Shown here in pieces: positions 1 to 10,233 of a stretch of 64,000 bases of DNA. The notes below the pieces were generated by a model that did not search any database, was not told the origin of the DNA, and worked only from the letters and a program-made list of their open reading frames with translations. Numbering within the stretch: position 1 is the stretch's first letter; each line of letters begins with the position of its first letter. A program made the position numbers and the translations under genes. Source of the DNA: Escallonia rubra (Eukaryota; Streptophyta; Magnoliopsida; Escalloniales; Escalloniaceae); assembly GCA_033065855.1 (NCBI GenBank), contig JAVXUO010002841.1:62001-126000 (forward strand). The letters run 5' to 3'.

Positions 1-106
1 AGACTAGCATGAAAAGGTTGGGCCCAAAAAAGTGGATAATGAAGATGTATGGTAGTGTATGGACTGTGAGGCAGATATGTATGTTGTTGGAACAGTGTAA
101 GCTGTG
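1..106. repeat. Dispersed repeat, second copy at 50044-50153
   Basis: The first ~106 bases match 50044-50153 with scattered substitutions and a one-base length change; both begin AGACTAGCATGAAAAGG. The match ends where copia coding sequence starts here and where unrelated sequence starts at 50154. No coding signal is seen. Confidence 0.75.
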
Positions 107-1287
107 AAGAAATATACATGGAGCAGCTCGAGGGATATGTGGTCCCCGGACAAGAAAATAAAGTGTGTAAATTGGTTAAGTCCGTGTACGGATTGAAACA
201 AGCTCCTAAACAATGGCATGAGAAATTTGATAGCGTAATGATATTTGATGGATTCTTGATTAACAATGTTGATAAGTGCATTTATTATAAATGTGTTAAT
301 GATAGCGTAATCATTATACGCTTGTACATTGATGATCCGCTTATATTTGGAACAAACAATGATATTGTGCATGCTACTAAGAGATTTTTAGCATTTAAAT
401 TTGACATGAAAGACATGGGTGAATCTAATGTTATTTTGGGAATCAAAATCTTGAGGCATGATGATTCTATCACATTATCACAGTCACACTTTGTTGAGAA
501 CATACTGAGAAAATATGAGCATTATGACTGTACGTCTTTGTCTTCACCTTATGATGCAAAGATGCATCTTCTGAAAAATAGTGGTGACAACGTGTTACAA
601 AATAAGCATGCACATATAATTGGTAGCCTAATGTTTTTGATGAATCATACTCGTCCTGATATTGCACAAATAATTGGCAAATTGAGTAGATATACTCATA
701 ATCCTAGTAAGGAACATTGGAATGCAATACACAGGTTGTTGAGATATTTGAAAGGCACCATTGATTATGGACTAACATATTGTGGTCATCCTTCTGTGCT
801 TGAAGGTTATTGTGATGCTAACTGGCTTTTAGATTCAGATGAGTTAAAGCCCACTAGTGGATATGTGTTCCTGGAGGAGCGATGTCTTGGAAGTCATCAA
901 AGCAGACAATTATCACTAAATCCACCATGGAAGCAAAGTTGATTGCCTTAGAGAAGGCGTGTTCTGAAGCAGAGTGGCTCAGAAGTTTTCTAGTTGATAT
1001 ACCCTTGTGGGGGGGTAAACCCAGTCCACCTGTGGTGATGCATTGTGATTGTCAAGCTGCCATTGCTCGAGCCAGAAGCAAAATATATAATGGGAAGAAT
1101 CAACACATCCGGATGCGACATGCAACATGCAACTGTGAGGCAGCTAATTGAGAACAATACCGTATCTATGAATTTTGTGAGGTCAGTAAGGAACTTGGTT
1201 GATCCTCTGACTAAGCCACTAGGGGGAAGCCTAGTGATGGACGCATCAAGGGGGATAGAACTTTATCCAATTTTAGAGACGAAGTGA
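107..1287 (+). pseudogene. Ty1/copia polyprotein fragment (reverse transcriptase C-terminal part and RNase H)
   Basis: This is the 3' end of a copia-type pol. The first frame (118-~880) carries the RVT_2 block: the [16 protein letters not shown] motif, then YIDDPL where active copies have a YVDD-type box followed by a hydrophobic residue, then the RPDI and [14 protein letters not shown] motifs. RNase H-like sequence continues in a second frame (~882-1135, [20 protein letters not shown]) and a third (~1100-1287, VRQLIENNTVSMNFVRS through DPLTKPLG). At least two frameshifts are therefore needed. Gag, protease, integrase and the RT N-terminus are missing because the element is cut at ~107 against an unrelated repeat. 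The clade looks Tork-like from the C-terminal wording, which is an inference. It is non-functional. Confidence 0.9.
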
Positions 1288-1866
1288 CAGATACCTAACC
1301 TCTGTGATCGGCAATCTCGTGAAGGAGGTTCAATAGGTAACAATGAAGTCATGGAGTCTACTGGGCACTGTTGTTTTGTGTATATCCTTTAAGGCGGGAG
1401 GTCCTTAAGAGAAGAGTCCATCTCTATGGTGTATGACAGTGACCACTGCAGTTTGTGAGGATGAGCATAGCTCTTAATGGGTCCATAGTCCCTAATTATT
1501 GGGATGGGGTGTTCAGCTGCAGCACATTCCCTGATAGATACCACCTATATGTGTGTGAGGTTGAGCCGCCTCTATGGGACTTGGATATGTCGCTAGAGCA
1601 CACATGAAAATCCAGGCACGATGCATGGCCATTTAGCGTCAACCCGCTTGAATGACCCTAACTAGAGATATTATGTGGGTGGTGAAAATATGTGCACTTC
1701 ACAAGAACAAAATCTGGTTAAAAGAGTATTTGCTCTACCATCGTATTTCGATAAATTCATGCTCATTTATCTTAGAAAATGTTCAATTTACGTGACACCT
1801 TGCCGATGCATAATTTCTCGTATCCTCTTCCTTTATCGAGTCTGTGTTTTGAAACATGTGGGGGAT
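1288..1866 (+). other. Copia 3' untranslated region with polypurine tract
   Basis: This is non-coding sequence between the pol stop and the LTR. It ends in a purine-rich run (TGTGGGGGAT, about 1857-1866), the expected plus-strand primer site directly before the LTR. Confidence 0.65.
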
Positions 1867-2531
1867 TGTTGTATATTATTGTTTCAAACCACTTGTGTGT
1901 GGTGGGGTCGGTGGCCCTTATTTTATGCGTCAAAAGGAAGCCTGCCAAAGCAGGCTATGCCTGCAACTCCCATGCCCTGTTGTTCCTGTTTTTCGGCCGG
2001 TGGAAAAAGGCATGTGGAAAGGCTGCCAACTCCCCCAATTTTCTCTTGCTTTGTCTCCAAGTTTTGGCAGACTTCTCTGCCTATATAAAGGCCATTCGGC
2101 CTCACAAATCAACACACAGAATCACATATTGACACAAATACTGCTTCACCGGTTTTCACACACTCAGTCCAAAATTATGATATACACTGTATTGTTTTTA
2201 GTGTCAATATATTTTGATATCAATTGAGTCGTGGAAGAGGATAGTGATGAGGGTCATTCGTGATCCTCAGTCCCAAGTGTGTGCAAACAAAGTTAAGACT
2301 ATAGTCTAATCCTGGAGGTTGCGTGCCGTGAAGCCCATCGCATCGAGCCATTGGTTCCGGGGGCGCGAAACAACCTTTCAGGAAAAAGCATCGGCTTGAT
2401 TCTATAGATTGGTGAGATTATTTTAATGTATTTTGTAACGTGATATTATTTATATTGTATTTTAATTTTGTTGATTTTGTGTAAGAAAGTGTGATTCTGC
2501 TCCAAAATTACTGTAAACGGATTTATATCCA
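1867..2531 (+). mobile_element. 3' LTR of the copia element
   Basis: The LTR starts TGTTGTATAT just after the polypurine tract. I place its end near 2531 (…ATATCCA) because the sequence from there resumes the host repeat unit (AATAAGGTAAGC), seen many times at 14.6-20.6 kb. It contains a clear TATA box at 2083-2089. The 5' LTR is absent, so neither age nor target duplication can be read. The right edge is uncertain by tens of bases. Confidence 0.7.
2083..2089 (+). promoter_or_regulatory. LTR TATA box
   Basis: TATATAA within CTATATAAAGG, about 215 bases into the LTR, is where a copia U3 promoter is expected. Confidence 0.6.
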
Positions 2532-2777
2532 AAAATAATAAAATGAATAAGGTAAGCTTTACATACACTATTGATAGGACCTCTTGCAAAAAAAGGAATT
2601 CTATAGGAGTGAGTTGGACAATATGACTATCTTTGGACCGAAAGAACCTCTTGTAAAAAGAAGTTTTTGCGGTGAAATTTACTAGCGAGACGGCAGGCTC
2701 AATCACCATTTTAATAGAAAAGGATCCTACTGTAAAATCATGATTCATATGTTTTTACTTTTTTGGTTTACTTTTAG
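2532..2777 (+). repeat. Upstream half of a receptor-tail repeat unit (outlying copy)
   Basis: This matches the intronic part of the ~740-bp units at 13.9-21.2 kb: AATAAGGTAAGCTTTACATAC, two GAACCTCTTG boxes about 70 bases apart, the ACTGTAAAATCATGATTCAT block and a pyrimidine tract ending TTTTAG. It lies upstream of the malectin exon, so it probably belongs to a neighbouring upstream paralogue. Confidence 0.8.
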
Positions 2778-2893
2778 GGCAAACTGGTGGAGCAATTCAA
2801 CCTAATGAAACAGCTGGTAAAACTGGCAAATCCGTGATGGACGAGTTACGAGTTAACGTAGAGGAGCAAGTCAACATGGAGATAGTTGATCAA
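2778..2893 (+). pseudogene. Receptor tail exon, copy 1 (interrupted by CACTA sequence)
   Basis: The acceptor TTTTAG precedes GGCAAACTGGTGGAGC. Read in phase 1 it gives QTGGAIQP…, then a DELRVNVEEQVNMEI segment, like the downstream copies. The exon is open until it is cut at 2894 by a CACTA terminus and its stop codon is lost. It sits 2.6 kb upstream of the malectin exon, which suggests that two receptor paralogues once stood in tandem. Confidence 0.8.
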
Positions 2894-3540
2894 CACTACA
2901 AGAAAACACGTTTTTAGAGACGGAGTTTTACCGACGGATAACAATCCGTCGGTAAAAACGAGTTTAACCGACGGATACCACCGTCGGTAAAATTCCGTCG
3001 TTAAAAACTTATTACCGACGAAGTTACCGTCGGCGAAAGTTGTTGCCGACAATTTTTTTCCGGCGGTCTTTTAGCGACGGAATTACCGTCGCTAAATTTT
3101 TTTTATAAAATTAATTTTTTCGAGGGTTTTATAAAATTGTTTTAGGGACGGAAGGAATCCGTTGCCAAAACTACCGTCGATAGATATCGTGATTTACCGA
3201 CGGACTTTTAGCGACGGGCCCAATCCGTCGCTAAAAGTCCTCGATTAAATCAACCAGATCTGCCTTTCTTTCTCTTCCCCCGTTTCTCTCTCTGAAAAAT
3301 CTCCCACCGTTGTTCTGCTCCGGCGACCAACCTCCACGGTGACCCACTTCCGGTGATCCCCCTACACGGTGACCCACTTCCGGCGATCCCGCTACACGAT
3401 GACCCACCTCCGGCAATCCCGCTCCACGGTGACCCCTCCCTCCACTGCCGCCGCATGAAAAGACTACCACCGTCGTCGCGCCACTGACGCCGCCGCCCTC
3501 CACTGCCGCCGGCTATTGTGCCTTAAGGTAAGTTCCGTTT
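2894..3540 (+). mobile_element. 5' end fragment of a CACTA element
   Basis: It begins with the terminal inverted repeat CACTACAAGAAAA and is followed by many direct and inverted GACGGA/TCCGTC subterminal repeats. From ~3245 comes a pyrimidine-rich leader (GATCTGCCTTTCTTTCTC) that matches 24110-24150 of the complete element at 23757. No right terminus (TTCTTGTAGTG) is found before the malectin exon, so this is a truncated relative. It cuts receptor tail exon copy 1. Confidence 0.85.
3321..3440. repeat. Minisatellite, about 35-bp unit, ~4 copies
   Basis: The GGTGACCCACTTCCGGCGATC phrase recurs with small changes in the GC-rich leader of the CACTA fragment. The minus-strand reading frame over it is low-complexity and not believable as a gene. 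Confidence 0.7.
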
Positions 3541-5458
3541 AGTCTTATTTATTCAATTCTTGTGCAACATTTATACATATTCTTTGTGTTTCATATGATT
3601 GTAACGTGTAGTGATCTACTCCGTATTAGCTTATGCTCTTAGGATCAAATTGTTAGTCTGATGAGGAATTTTTAGAAATCGATAACAGGGGTGATGATTG
3701 TTGCTAAAAGATTTGTAGCAACGACTCAATGTAAAAGTTATTGTTATAGAGTCGTTCGTCCCTTTTTGACATCGAACTTGGGACGTAAATCTTTCTAAGT
3801 CTCTTGAATGACACTTCTTAAAGGGTTCGGCAACAAAGTTCATGTAAAGTCTTTAACCTGCAAGAGCACCGACAGGGAATGGCTAATCTCCCATTATAGA
3901 AGTTAGCCCCAAGTATCCTCAACCCAAAAAGAAAAGAAAAGGTATTGTGATATTGAAGGGGAACCGGATATAATCACTGGGATATTTACCTTGTTAAGCT
4001 ATTCAAACTAAAGAGAACTAGACCAAAAAAAAAAAACTAAAGAGAACTAAAAAATTGCACCCATTTTGGTTGCTAAAATGGGCATCAGAAGGCACCAAGG
4101 AACAAATGCTCTAACAAAAATATAATCCTGTCCCTGCATTGTAATAGTAAGTATCATTATTGACCAAAAACTCATAATCACAACCGAGGAGCCAACCTCT
4201 TTTCCAACTGATGCTTTTTGTTCAAGAAGGCTTAGTATCTATGAGCTCTCATGGTTCACCACTTGAATAATTGCCAAGGAAAAACAGCAACCTTAAATTT
4301 GAGTTGAGACTTGCGCCTAAATGTGAAGGTTCTTTACAACAGTAGGAAACCTAATTGAAATTTCATCTTCACAATTGCAGATATAATATCATTTTGCTCA
4401 TTCAGTTATGCATATAACCTCAAAGTTGACAGTAGGCCATGCTGATCGGCACGTTCATGGCTCATTTGTGCTGTTTCAATTAACAAATGCACCGGACTTC
4501 ATCTAGTAAATAAGCCGGGCAGCTTGAACAACGTTGTAGTGTTCATATATATACTCCTTACGTAGGCCCACTCGTTTCACACACACACGAACCCCTTACT
4601 ATGTTGCGATTCACTTGTTAAAGGAGTCAAGCTCACACAAAGACCTCAACTTGGACTCTTTTTAAAACGAGGAGCCTGGACAAATTGATATGGTGTCCTA
4701 AAAACTCCAATGAACACATCCTCGAGGTCAACTTCGACATAACTTTTTGAGCTTTAGGCGAATGCTGAGCTCCAGCCTCAAATAAGCCTAGCCCGTGCAC
4801 AGCCAAAAAGCTTCTTTCTTGAACCATGCATGGCATTTTATCACTTCGGACAGTGGCGCTTAACTAAAGAGTTTAGTAAAACTTGAATGGCCATCCGAGA
4901 GAAATATTAACGTGATTTTGGTCATATTCAGGGTAGCGTAAGCTACTCGTGTCAATTTATGTGATAAACACTGTAAGGATAGACAGAGTATAACATCATG
5001 AGTATCATTGATTTAATATGAGGACAGAAATAGACATAACTAGTTTGGACGATAAAGGCATAGCAGGATGATAATGGTGACGTTTGACTTTCAGAAATTG
5101 GGAAACAAAAGGTTAGCCTTCACTGACTTCAATTTTCAAAAACTACTAGTTACCTTTTTTGAGAAAAGTCAACGTCATCCTATAATGTTTATCATGGCAG
5201 CAGTACGATGAATAATCAAAGAAATTTTTACAGTTTCTTTCGGTTTCTGTAGTGGAAGCAAGGAAGTTAGTTCCTATAGTTTTTTGCCCTCCTCCACTTC
5301 AAACATGTATGTCTCCACCAATAGTGAAACGCGCGAAGTACATATATGTTCTGCTTATTATATATGTGCTTTTGGTTGAACTCTCAAGTTTATGGACAAC
5401 AGCTGCAACATACATACTAAATTATTAGTTGAATATTTTGGTCCATCATGACTTGTAG
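3541..5458. other. No gene seen; AT-rich region upstream of the malectin exon
   Basis: I find no convincing exon, transposon terminus or RNA gene. The 5' exons expected for a malectin-like receptor (signal peptide, first malectin half) are not recognisable. Either they were lost with the CACTA rearrangement or the gene is a fragment. Confidence 0.5.
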
Positions 5459-5903
5459 GTATTCTAATGATATTTACGACCGAATATGGAGTCCTGCTGT
5501 GGTTACTGAATCAGCAATAATGTAGCAGATAATCCGCCACAAGCTGTGATGCAAAACGCCATTATTCCAACATCACCCACCTCCGGGATTACCTTATTGA
5601 TCCCTGGAGTCTCAAGTGCCGAAGTTCCAATCTATTTGAACATGTACTTCTCTGAGGTGACCGAGCTTAATTCAGCCCAAAAGAGATCCTTCAGATTGTA
5701 CAAAGACAATCAGCCTTTTTCCGAGCCTATTATACCACCGTATGGAAATGCATTGGAAGTGTCTTTTAGTAACATCACTGCCTCTTCAAGCACGACATTA
5801 ATCCTGCTGGCTACAACTGATTCCACGTTACGCCCTCTCATCAATGCCTTTGAAATCTTTCACAAAAGCGACGTACTAACAGAAGGAACCAATAGCAAAG
5901 ATG
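5459..5903 (+). pseudogene. Malectin-like domain exon of an LRR receptor, frameshifted
   Basis: The extracellular malectin-like domain (Malectin_like family, plant LRR-I type receptors) binds cell-wall carbohydrate or peptide ligands in known relatives. The exon follows the acceptor TTGTAG. It reads YSNDIYDRIWSP, slips frame near 5515 (an in-frame TAG in one frame, VADNPPQAVMQNAI in the other), then runs open through YFSEVTELNSAQKRSFR, PIIPPYGNALEV and the end of the domain. Those phrases are typical of the C-terminal half of the domain. It ends in phase 1 at a GTTAGT donor (5904), and joining to 12802 restores KD-VEGLTSLQ in frame. The upstream half of the domain and the start codon are not in the window. 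The frameshift makes this a probable pseudogene. A short exon-internal deletion is the simplest cause. Confidence 0.85.
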
Positions 5904-6008
5904 GTTAGTATATCATCAGTTATGTTGTTCTCACAGAAGGTATACCTACTATTGCATGTGGCATAAAGCTGCATATATATATATATATACCCCTTATTAT
6001 CAATTATC

Positions 6009-6140
6009 ATGAGTAATTTACCTGTTAATCGTCAAGCTAATCCTACATTTTATTCTGCTTTTACTGAAGACAATGAAGAATATGCTGTAGATATTAGACA
6101 GTTTAATGTTTTTTATTCTGCAATAGATTATGATGTCTAA
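6009..6140 (+). pseudogene. Start of caulimovirid ORF1 (first ~43 codons)
   Basis: An ATG at 6009 opens a short frame (MSNLPVNRQANPTFYSAF at its start). It runs into the inverted ORF2 segment at ~6127-6137 and stops at 6138. Its position just inside the viral left edge suggests the polyprotein N-terminus (movement protein side). This rests on position; I recognise no domain in the fragment itself. Confidence 0.5.
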
Positions 6141-6540
6141 TTAAAGTATTACAATTTTCACAATCAGCTATAGTGTTTGTAATTGATCTATCTTGGCAGT
6201 CTGGACTAATATAATAGTTTGGGCCGTAATGGGTTTGCATTAAAGTGGTGGCTTCTTGAAAAGTTATGGTACCTTTGTACCAGGGTTGCTTTTCATTTCC
6301 AACACCTCCTACCATTGCCTCAGGGTAGCTTTTATAAATTCCTGGAATACTACCTTTAAAAACACAATAAAAGTTATATTTTTTAGTGTCTCTTATTTTA
6401 TGGAAGTAATTTGCTACAGCATTAACTGTGTTGAGAAACCATCTATTGTCTTTTTTAATATATGATTGCCATAGATTATCTAAAAGTGTTCTTTGGTCAA
6501 CCGGGAAAGGGCCAATTTTATGATCTTTGACCTGAAACCT
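6127..6540 (-). repeat. Inverted duplicate of part of viral ORF2
   Basis: Reverse complement of 8758-9171 over about 414 bases, nearly identical (an N for a D codon is one visible change). On the minus strand it encodes the viroplasmin-like segment. It is joined directly to polyprotein sequence at 6541, and the first codons of the open frame that starts at 6493 come from this antisense piece. Confidence 0.9.
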
Positions 6541-8535
6541 AGAACCAGCGTGCCAGTAGAAACTACAGATAAACTAGATACCTTTATAAATTCGTTAAGA
6601 AATACAGAAATATACAATTTCATGTTTAAACCCTTAGCAGACAAATTAACTTTAGAAGAAGATTGTATACATCAATGGCAAATAGAAAAAGGAATAGATA
6701 CAACACCATGCTATATATGCAATTGGTATCCAGCAATTAGAGTAAGATGTAAGTGTAAATTATGTTATATAGAAGCATGCGTAAAATGCATAAAACAAAA
6801 ATATAACATAGATATTATCAAACCTTTAGAACTAAAGACAAACAAAGACACTTATTATGATAAAAATGTTAATAGGAGATTAGAATTCTTAGAACAAAAT
6901 GTTATTCAAATAGAAGAAACCTTAAAACAGAGGCATGAAGATGAACTAATCATAGGAAATAATAAACAATTAATTCAACATATTCAACAAGACTTTAAGA
7001 TAGAAAAATTCTGCACTAAAGCAAGATTTAATAACCTTATAACTACTAGAGTACAGATAAGGCATTATAACAAGTTAATAGAAACAAATGCTATAATAGA
7101 TACAGGTTGTACTATTACTGTTATAGATCCAAGCCTAGCTGATCTATCACACATAAAATCTTTCGAAACACCTATAATTGGAGTAGGATTTTCAAACACC
7201 CCAATACATTATTCTAAATATATTACAAATGCCTCTATTACTTTTCTTACACCATGCAATACACAAAGTAAACCCTATTATCTCAAACAAGCCTTTTGTG
7301 CACCTATTGCACACTCAGAGGGAAAAATAATTCTAGGAATAAATTTTTTAATAAATGACAATAATACTTTAACTATTACTAAAGACTTTATTCAATTAGC
7401 GCAAAATGTCACATATACACCAATTAACATTGACACTCCATCAGAGTACGCTCAGAAGCGTGGTGGGGAATATGTAGTTAATATAAAAGGCAAAAAGATT
7501 TTTAGCAAATTCGATTGTAAATCAGGCTTTTATCAAATTAAAATGTGGTCTGAAGACATTAAATGGACAGCTTTTACTACACCAGAAGGCTTATATGAAT
7601 GGTTAGTCATGCCCTTTGGTCTTAAGACAGCACCAAGTATCTTCCAACGCAAAATGGATGATATTTTTAGACCTTATAATGACTTTATTTTAGTATATAT
7701 TGATGACATTTTAGTTTGTAGTAAAAATGAACATGAGCATTTGTCTCATCTAGATTTAGTTTTTAAACTCTTTAACAAACACGGTTTAATTCTTAGCAAG
7801 AAAAAGGTAGAATTATTCAAAACAAGTATAAAATTTTTAGGAATGGAAATAGGAAATGGCAAGATAAAATTACAAGAACATATAGCTAAAAAGATTTTAG
7901 ACTTTCCAGATAAATTAGAAGGTTTAAAACAAATCCAGGCATTTTTAGGGTTAGTTAATCAAGCTAGGATTTATTTCAAAGATCTTAGCAAACTAATAGG
8001 TCCTCTATACAATAAAACACGTAAAAACGGACAAAGACATTTTAACATAGAAGATATCAGACTCATTAAAACCATAAAAGAAAGAGTTAAACTTTTACCA
8101 GACCTATATCTACCCTTAGATACAGATTATCTAATAGTCCAGACAGATGGATGCAAAGACGGATGGGGAGCAGTTTTATACTGCAAACCAAACAAATATA
8201 GTAATAAAAAGGAAGAAAGGATATGTAGATATTCTAGTGGCAAATATAAGGAAAGTAATCAGTACTTAACAAGTTTAGATTATGAATTACTTGCTATAGT
8301 TTACGCCCTAGAACATTTCAAAGCACTTCTAATTTCTAAATATGAGTTTTGCATTAGGACAGACTGTGAAGCCATAGTAAGATACAATAAGAATAAAGAT
8401 TCTAGATATACAAATAGATGGTTAAAATTTATGACATCCTTAAGCAATTATAGGATAGACAAAATAGAGTGGCAGCATATTAAAGGAGTTGATAACTCCG
8501 TTGCAGATTTATTATCTAGAAAGATTTTATCTTAA
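6541..8535 (+). pseudogene. Caulimovirid polyprotein remnant: cysteine motif, aspartic protease, RT, RNase H
   Basis: This is one open frame (it extends back to 6493 into foreign antisense sequence). Visible parts: a cysteine array at 6709-6789 with spacing CX2CX11CX2CX4CX2C; an acidic/basic linker; an aspartic protease with the D-T-G triad at 7099-7107 and a LGINFL segment; RT from the KIFSKFDCKSGFYQIKM block (~7495) with YIDD at 7696-7707; RNase H with a TDG aspartate at 8146, the SLDYELLAIVYAL helix and a final H..GVDN..AD box. Movement and coat protein domains are absent. Between the protease and KIFSKFD there are only ~25 residues, so the N-terminal fingers of RT (about 100 residues in relatives) are deleted without breaking the frame. 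The enzyme would therefore be inactive. ORF2 follows after 57 bases. Confidence 0.92.
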
Positions 8536-8592
8536 GATAACCCTATACATGTAAAAAAATAGAATCAGACAAATTCCTTGTTTTATTCACAG

Positions 8593-9897
8593 ATGGCATC
8601 TTCAACATCAGCATCTTCCTCTACTCAGGCAAGGCAAAATCAGGTAAATCAAGCAAATCCTATTTTTCCTACTCAGTTCGTTAGCTACATAGATAACTTT
8701 GGTAGAAATAGGATAAATTACAATGGTAACAACTTAGAAGTTATACACGCTGGTTCCAGGTTTCAGGTCAAAGATCATAAAATTGGCCCTTTCCCGGTTG
8801 ACCAAAGAACACTTTTAGATAATCTATGGCAATCATATATTAAAAAAGACAATGGATGGTTTGTCAACACAGTTAATGCTGTAGCAAATTACTTCCATAA
8901 AATAAGAGACACTAAAAAATATAACTTTTATTGTGTTTTTAAAGGCAGTATTCCAGGAATTTATAAAAGCTACCCTGAGGCAATGGTAGGAGGTGTTGGA
9001 AATGAAAAGCAACCCTGGTACAAAGGTACCATAACTTTTCAAGAAGCCACCACTTTAATGCAAACCCATTACGGCCCAAACTATTATATTAGTCCAGACT
9101 GCCAAGATAGATCAATTACAGACACTATAGCTGATTGTGAAAATTGTAATACTTTAATTAGACATCATAATATTTTGAAAACAAGACAAGACTTTTTACT
9201 CTTAGAAAAATCACACTTTGACCTACAAATAGCCCAACTTAAATCACAATTACAAGTTGTAGAATTAGAGGCCAATGACTGGAAACAAAGATATACCACT
9301 CTTCTTTCTACCAGACACCAGTCATCAAAACCCAATACTTCGGGGAATAAAGGAGTATCTAGTCTGGATTCACAGGCTTCCAGTAAAGACAAATCAAGTC
9401 CTGTTACAGTTGGTAGTTTACTTAAAATTACTGAAAATCCCTTGGATTCAGGAGAAAGAATCCCTAGTCCAGTTTCACAGGCTGCTGGTAAAGACATCTC
9501 AAGTCCTGATATAGTTGGTGTTTTACTCAAAAACACTGAAAATCCTTTGAATATGGGAGAACATATTCCTAGTCCAGTTCTGCAGGTAACTGGTAAAGAC
9601 ATATCAAATCCTGAGATCCCTGTCCATTTGGGCAAAATGGAAGTACGAAGACTGAAGAGCAAGAAAGCCAAAAGACAAGCTCTGGCCATACAAAGTCAAG
9701 TAGCCAAAGTCCTAGCAGAGCTAGTCAACAAGACCCTAGCAAGCAAGACAGAAGCAACAACGAGCAATTTTGAAGACTCATTATTTCAAGATGCTCAAAG
9801 GCAGAGTCCTAGCTTTATCGCTACTTCCAGTGACTCATCAGATAAAACTGAAGACCAGACGCAAGATGACTCTAGTGAAAGACCACTCAAGAAGTAA
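8593..9897 (+). CDS. Caulimovirid ORF2, viroplasmin/transactivator-like protein
   Basis: 434 codons from the ATG at 8593. The frame is open slightly upstream, but 8593 is the first ATG and follows the polyprotein stop by 57 bases. Residues ~109-160 hold the pattern YCVFKGSIPGIYKS … WYKGTITFQEA. This resembles the viroplasmin fold (caulimovirus P6 family, also the N-terminal domain of eukaryotic RNase H1) that binds nucleic acid. A charged helix around residues 195-240 could be a coiled coil. The C-terminal third carries about three ~40-residue repeats built on GKDISSPD…ENPL…IPSP, then a basic patch and a Ser/Asp-rich tail. In caulimoviruses the P6 protein forms inclusion bodies and lets ribosomes reinitiate; assigning that role here is inference. 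It is the only viral frame that looks full-length. Confidence 0.75.
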   Translation: MASSTSASSSTQARQNQVNQANPIFPTQFVSYIDNFGRNRINYNGNNLEVIHAGSRFQVKDHKIGPFPVDQRTLLDNLWQSYIKKDNGWFVNTVNAVANYFHKIRDTKKYNFYCVFKGSIPGIYKSYPEAMVGGVGNEKQPWYKGTITFQEATTLMQTHYGPNYYISPDCQDRSITDTIADCENCNTLIRHHNILKTRQDFLLLEKSHFDLQIAQLKSQLQVVELEANDWKQRYTTLLSTRHQSSKPNTSGNKGVSSLDSQASSKDKSSPVTVGSLLKITENPLDSGERIPSPVSQAAGKDISSPDIVGVLLKNTENPLNMGEHIPSPVLQVTGKDISNPEIPVHLGKMEVRRLKSKKAKRQALAIQSQVAKVLAELVNKTLASKTEATTSNFEDSLFQDAQRQSPSFIATSSDSSDKTEDQTQDDSSERPLKK

Positions 9898-10225
9898 AAG
9901 AAGACAGCTGTAAGCAATAATAGAAAGATGAACAGAGACGTAAAAAGGAATCTCCTTTTTTAAGACGTAAAGAAGAAGCAAAGAAGACAAGAGAAGACAC
10001 AGACTACATTATTTGAAGACAGCTAGCATCTACTTTTCAGACGAAGACAAAGTGAAGTCGGTAGAAGTGCCAGCACAGCTTATCTTAAGCATCTTTTAGG
10101 ATACTGCTCATGAAGATTTTAAGAAAAAGTAAATTTGTAATGTAGTCTTAAAGTTTTTTCGTCCGATTGCACAGATGTAAAGTTTTACGAATCATGTAGA
10201 GTCCTGTAGATTAGCTTTTTCTGCC
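9898..10225 (+). promoter_or_regulatory. Viral intergenic region / pregenomic promoter upstream part
   Basis: A non-coding, purine-rich stretch between the ORF2 stop and the TATA box, with repeated GACGTAAA and GAAGACA words. In caulimovirids this place holds the enhancer of the pregenomic promoter. Confidence 0.5.
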
Positions 10226-10233
10226 TATAAATA
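10226..10233 (+). promoter_or_regulatory. Caulimovirid pregenomic promoter TATA box
   Basis: TATAAATA in the context CTGCCTATAAATAGAAGG, followed by a CA/CT-rich start-like region (CAAACAACTCTTCTCTC), the normal layout for a pararetroviral pregenomic RNA start. Transcription would run rightward into the inverted leader copies. Confidence 0.75.

Noticed and set aside
2446..2748. Recurrent minus-strand frames with the phrase FYKRFFRSKDS in most ~740-bp units (also near 14.7, 15.2, 17.0, 17.7 and 20.5 kb)
   Set aside because: They lie over the intronic part of the plus-strand tail units, differ in start and end from copy to copy, break in many copies and show no domain. The repeat itself explains them.
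9165..9689. 174-codon minus-strand frame
   Set aside because: Shadow of viral ORF2; its repeats mirror the ORF2 repeats.
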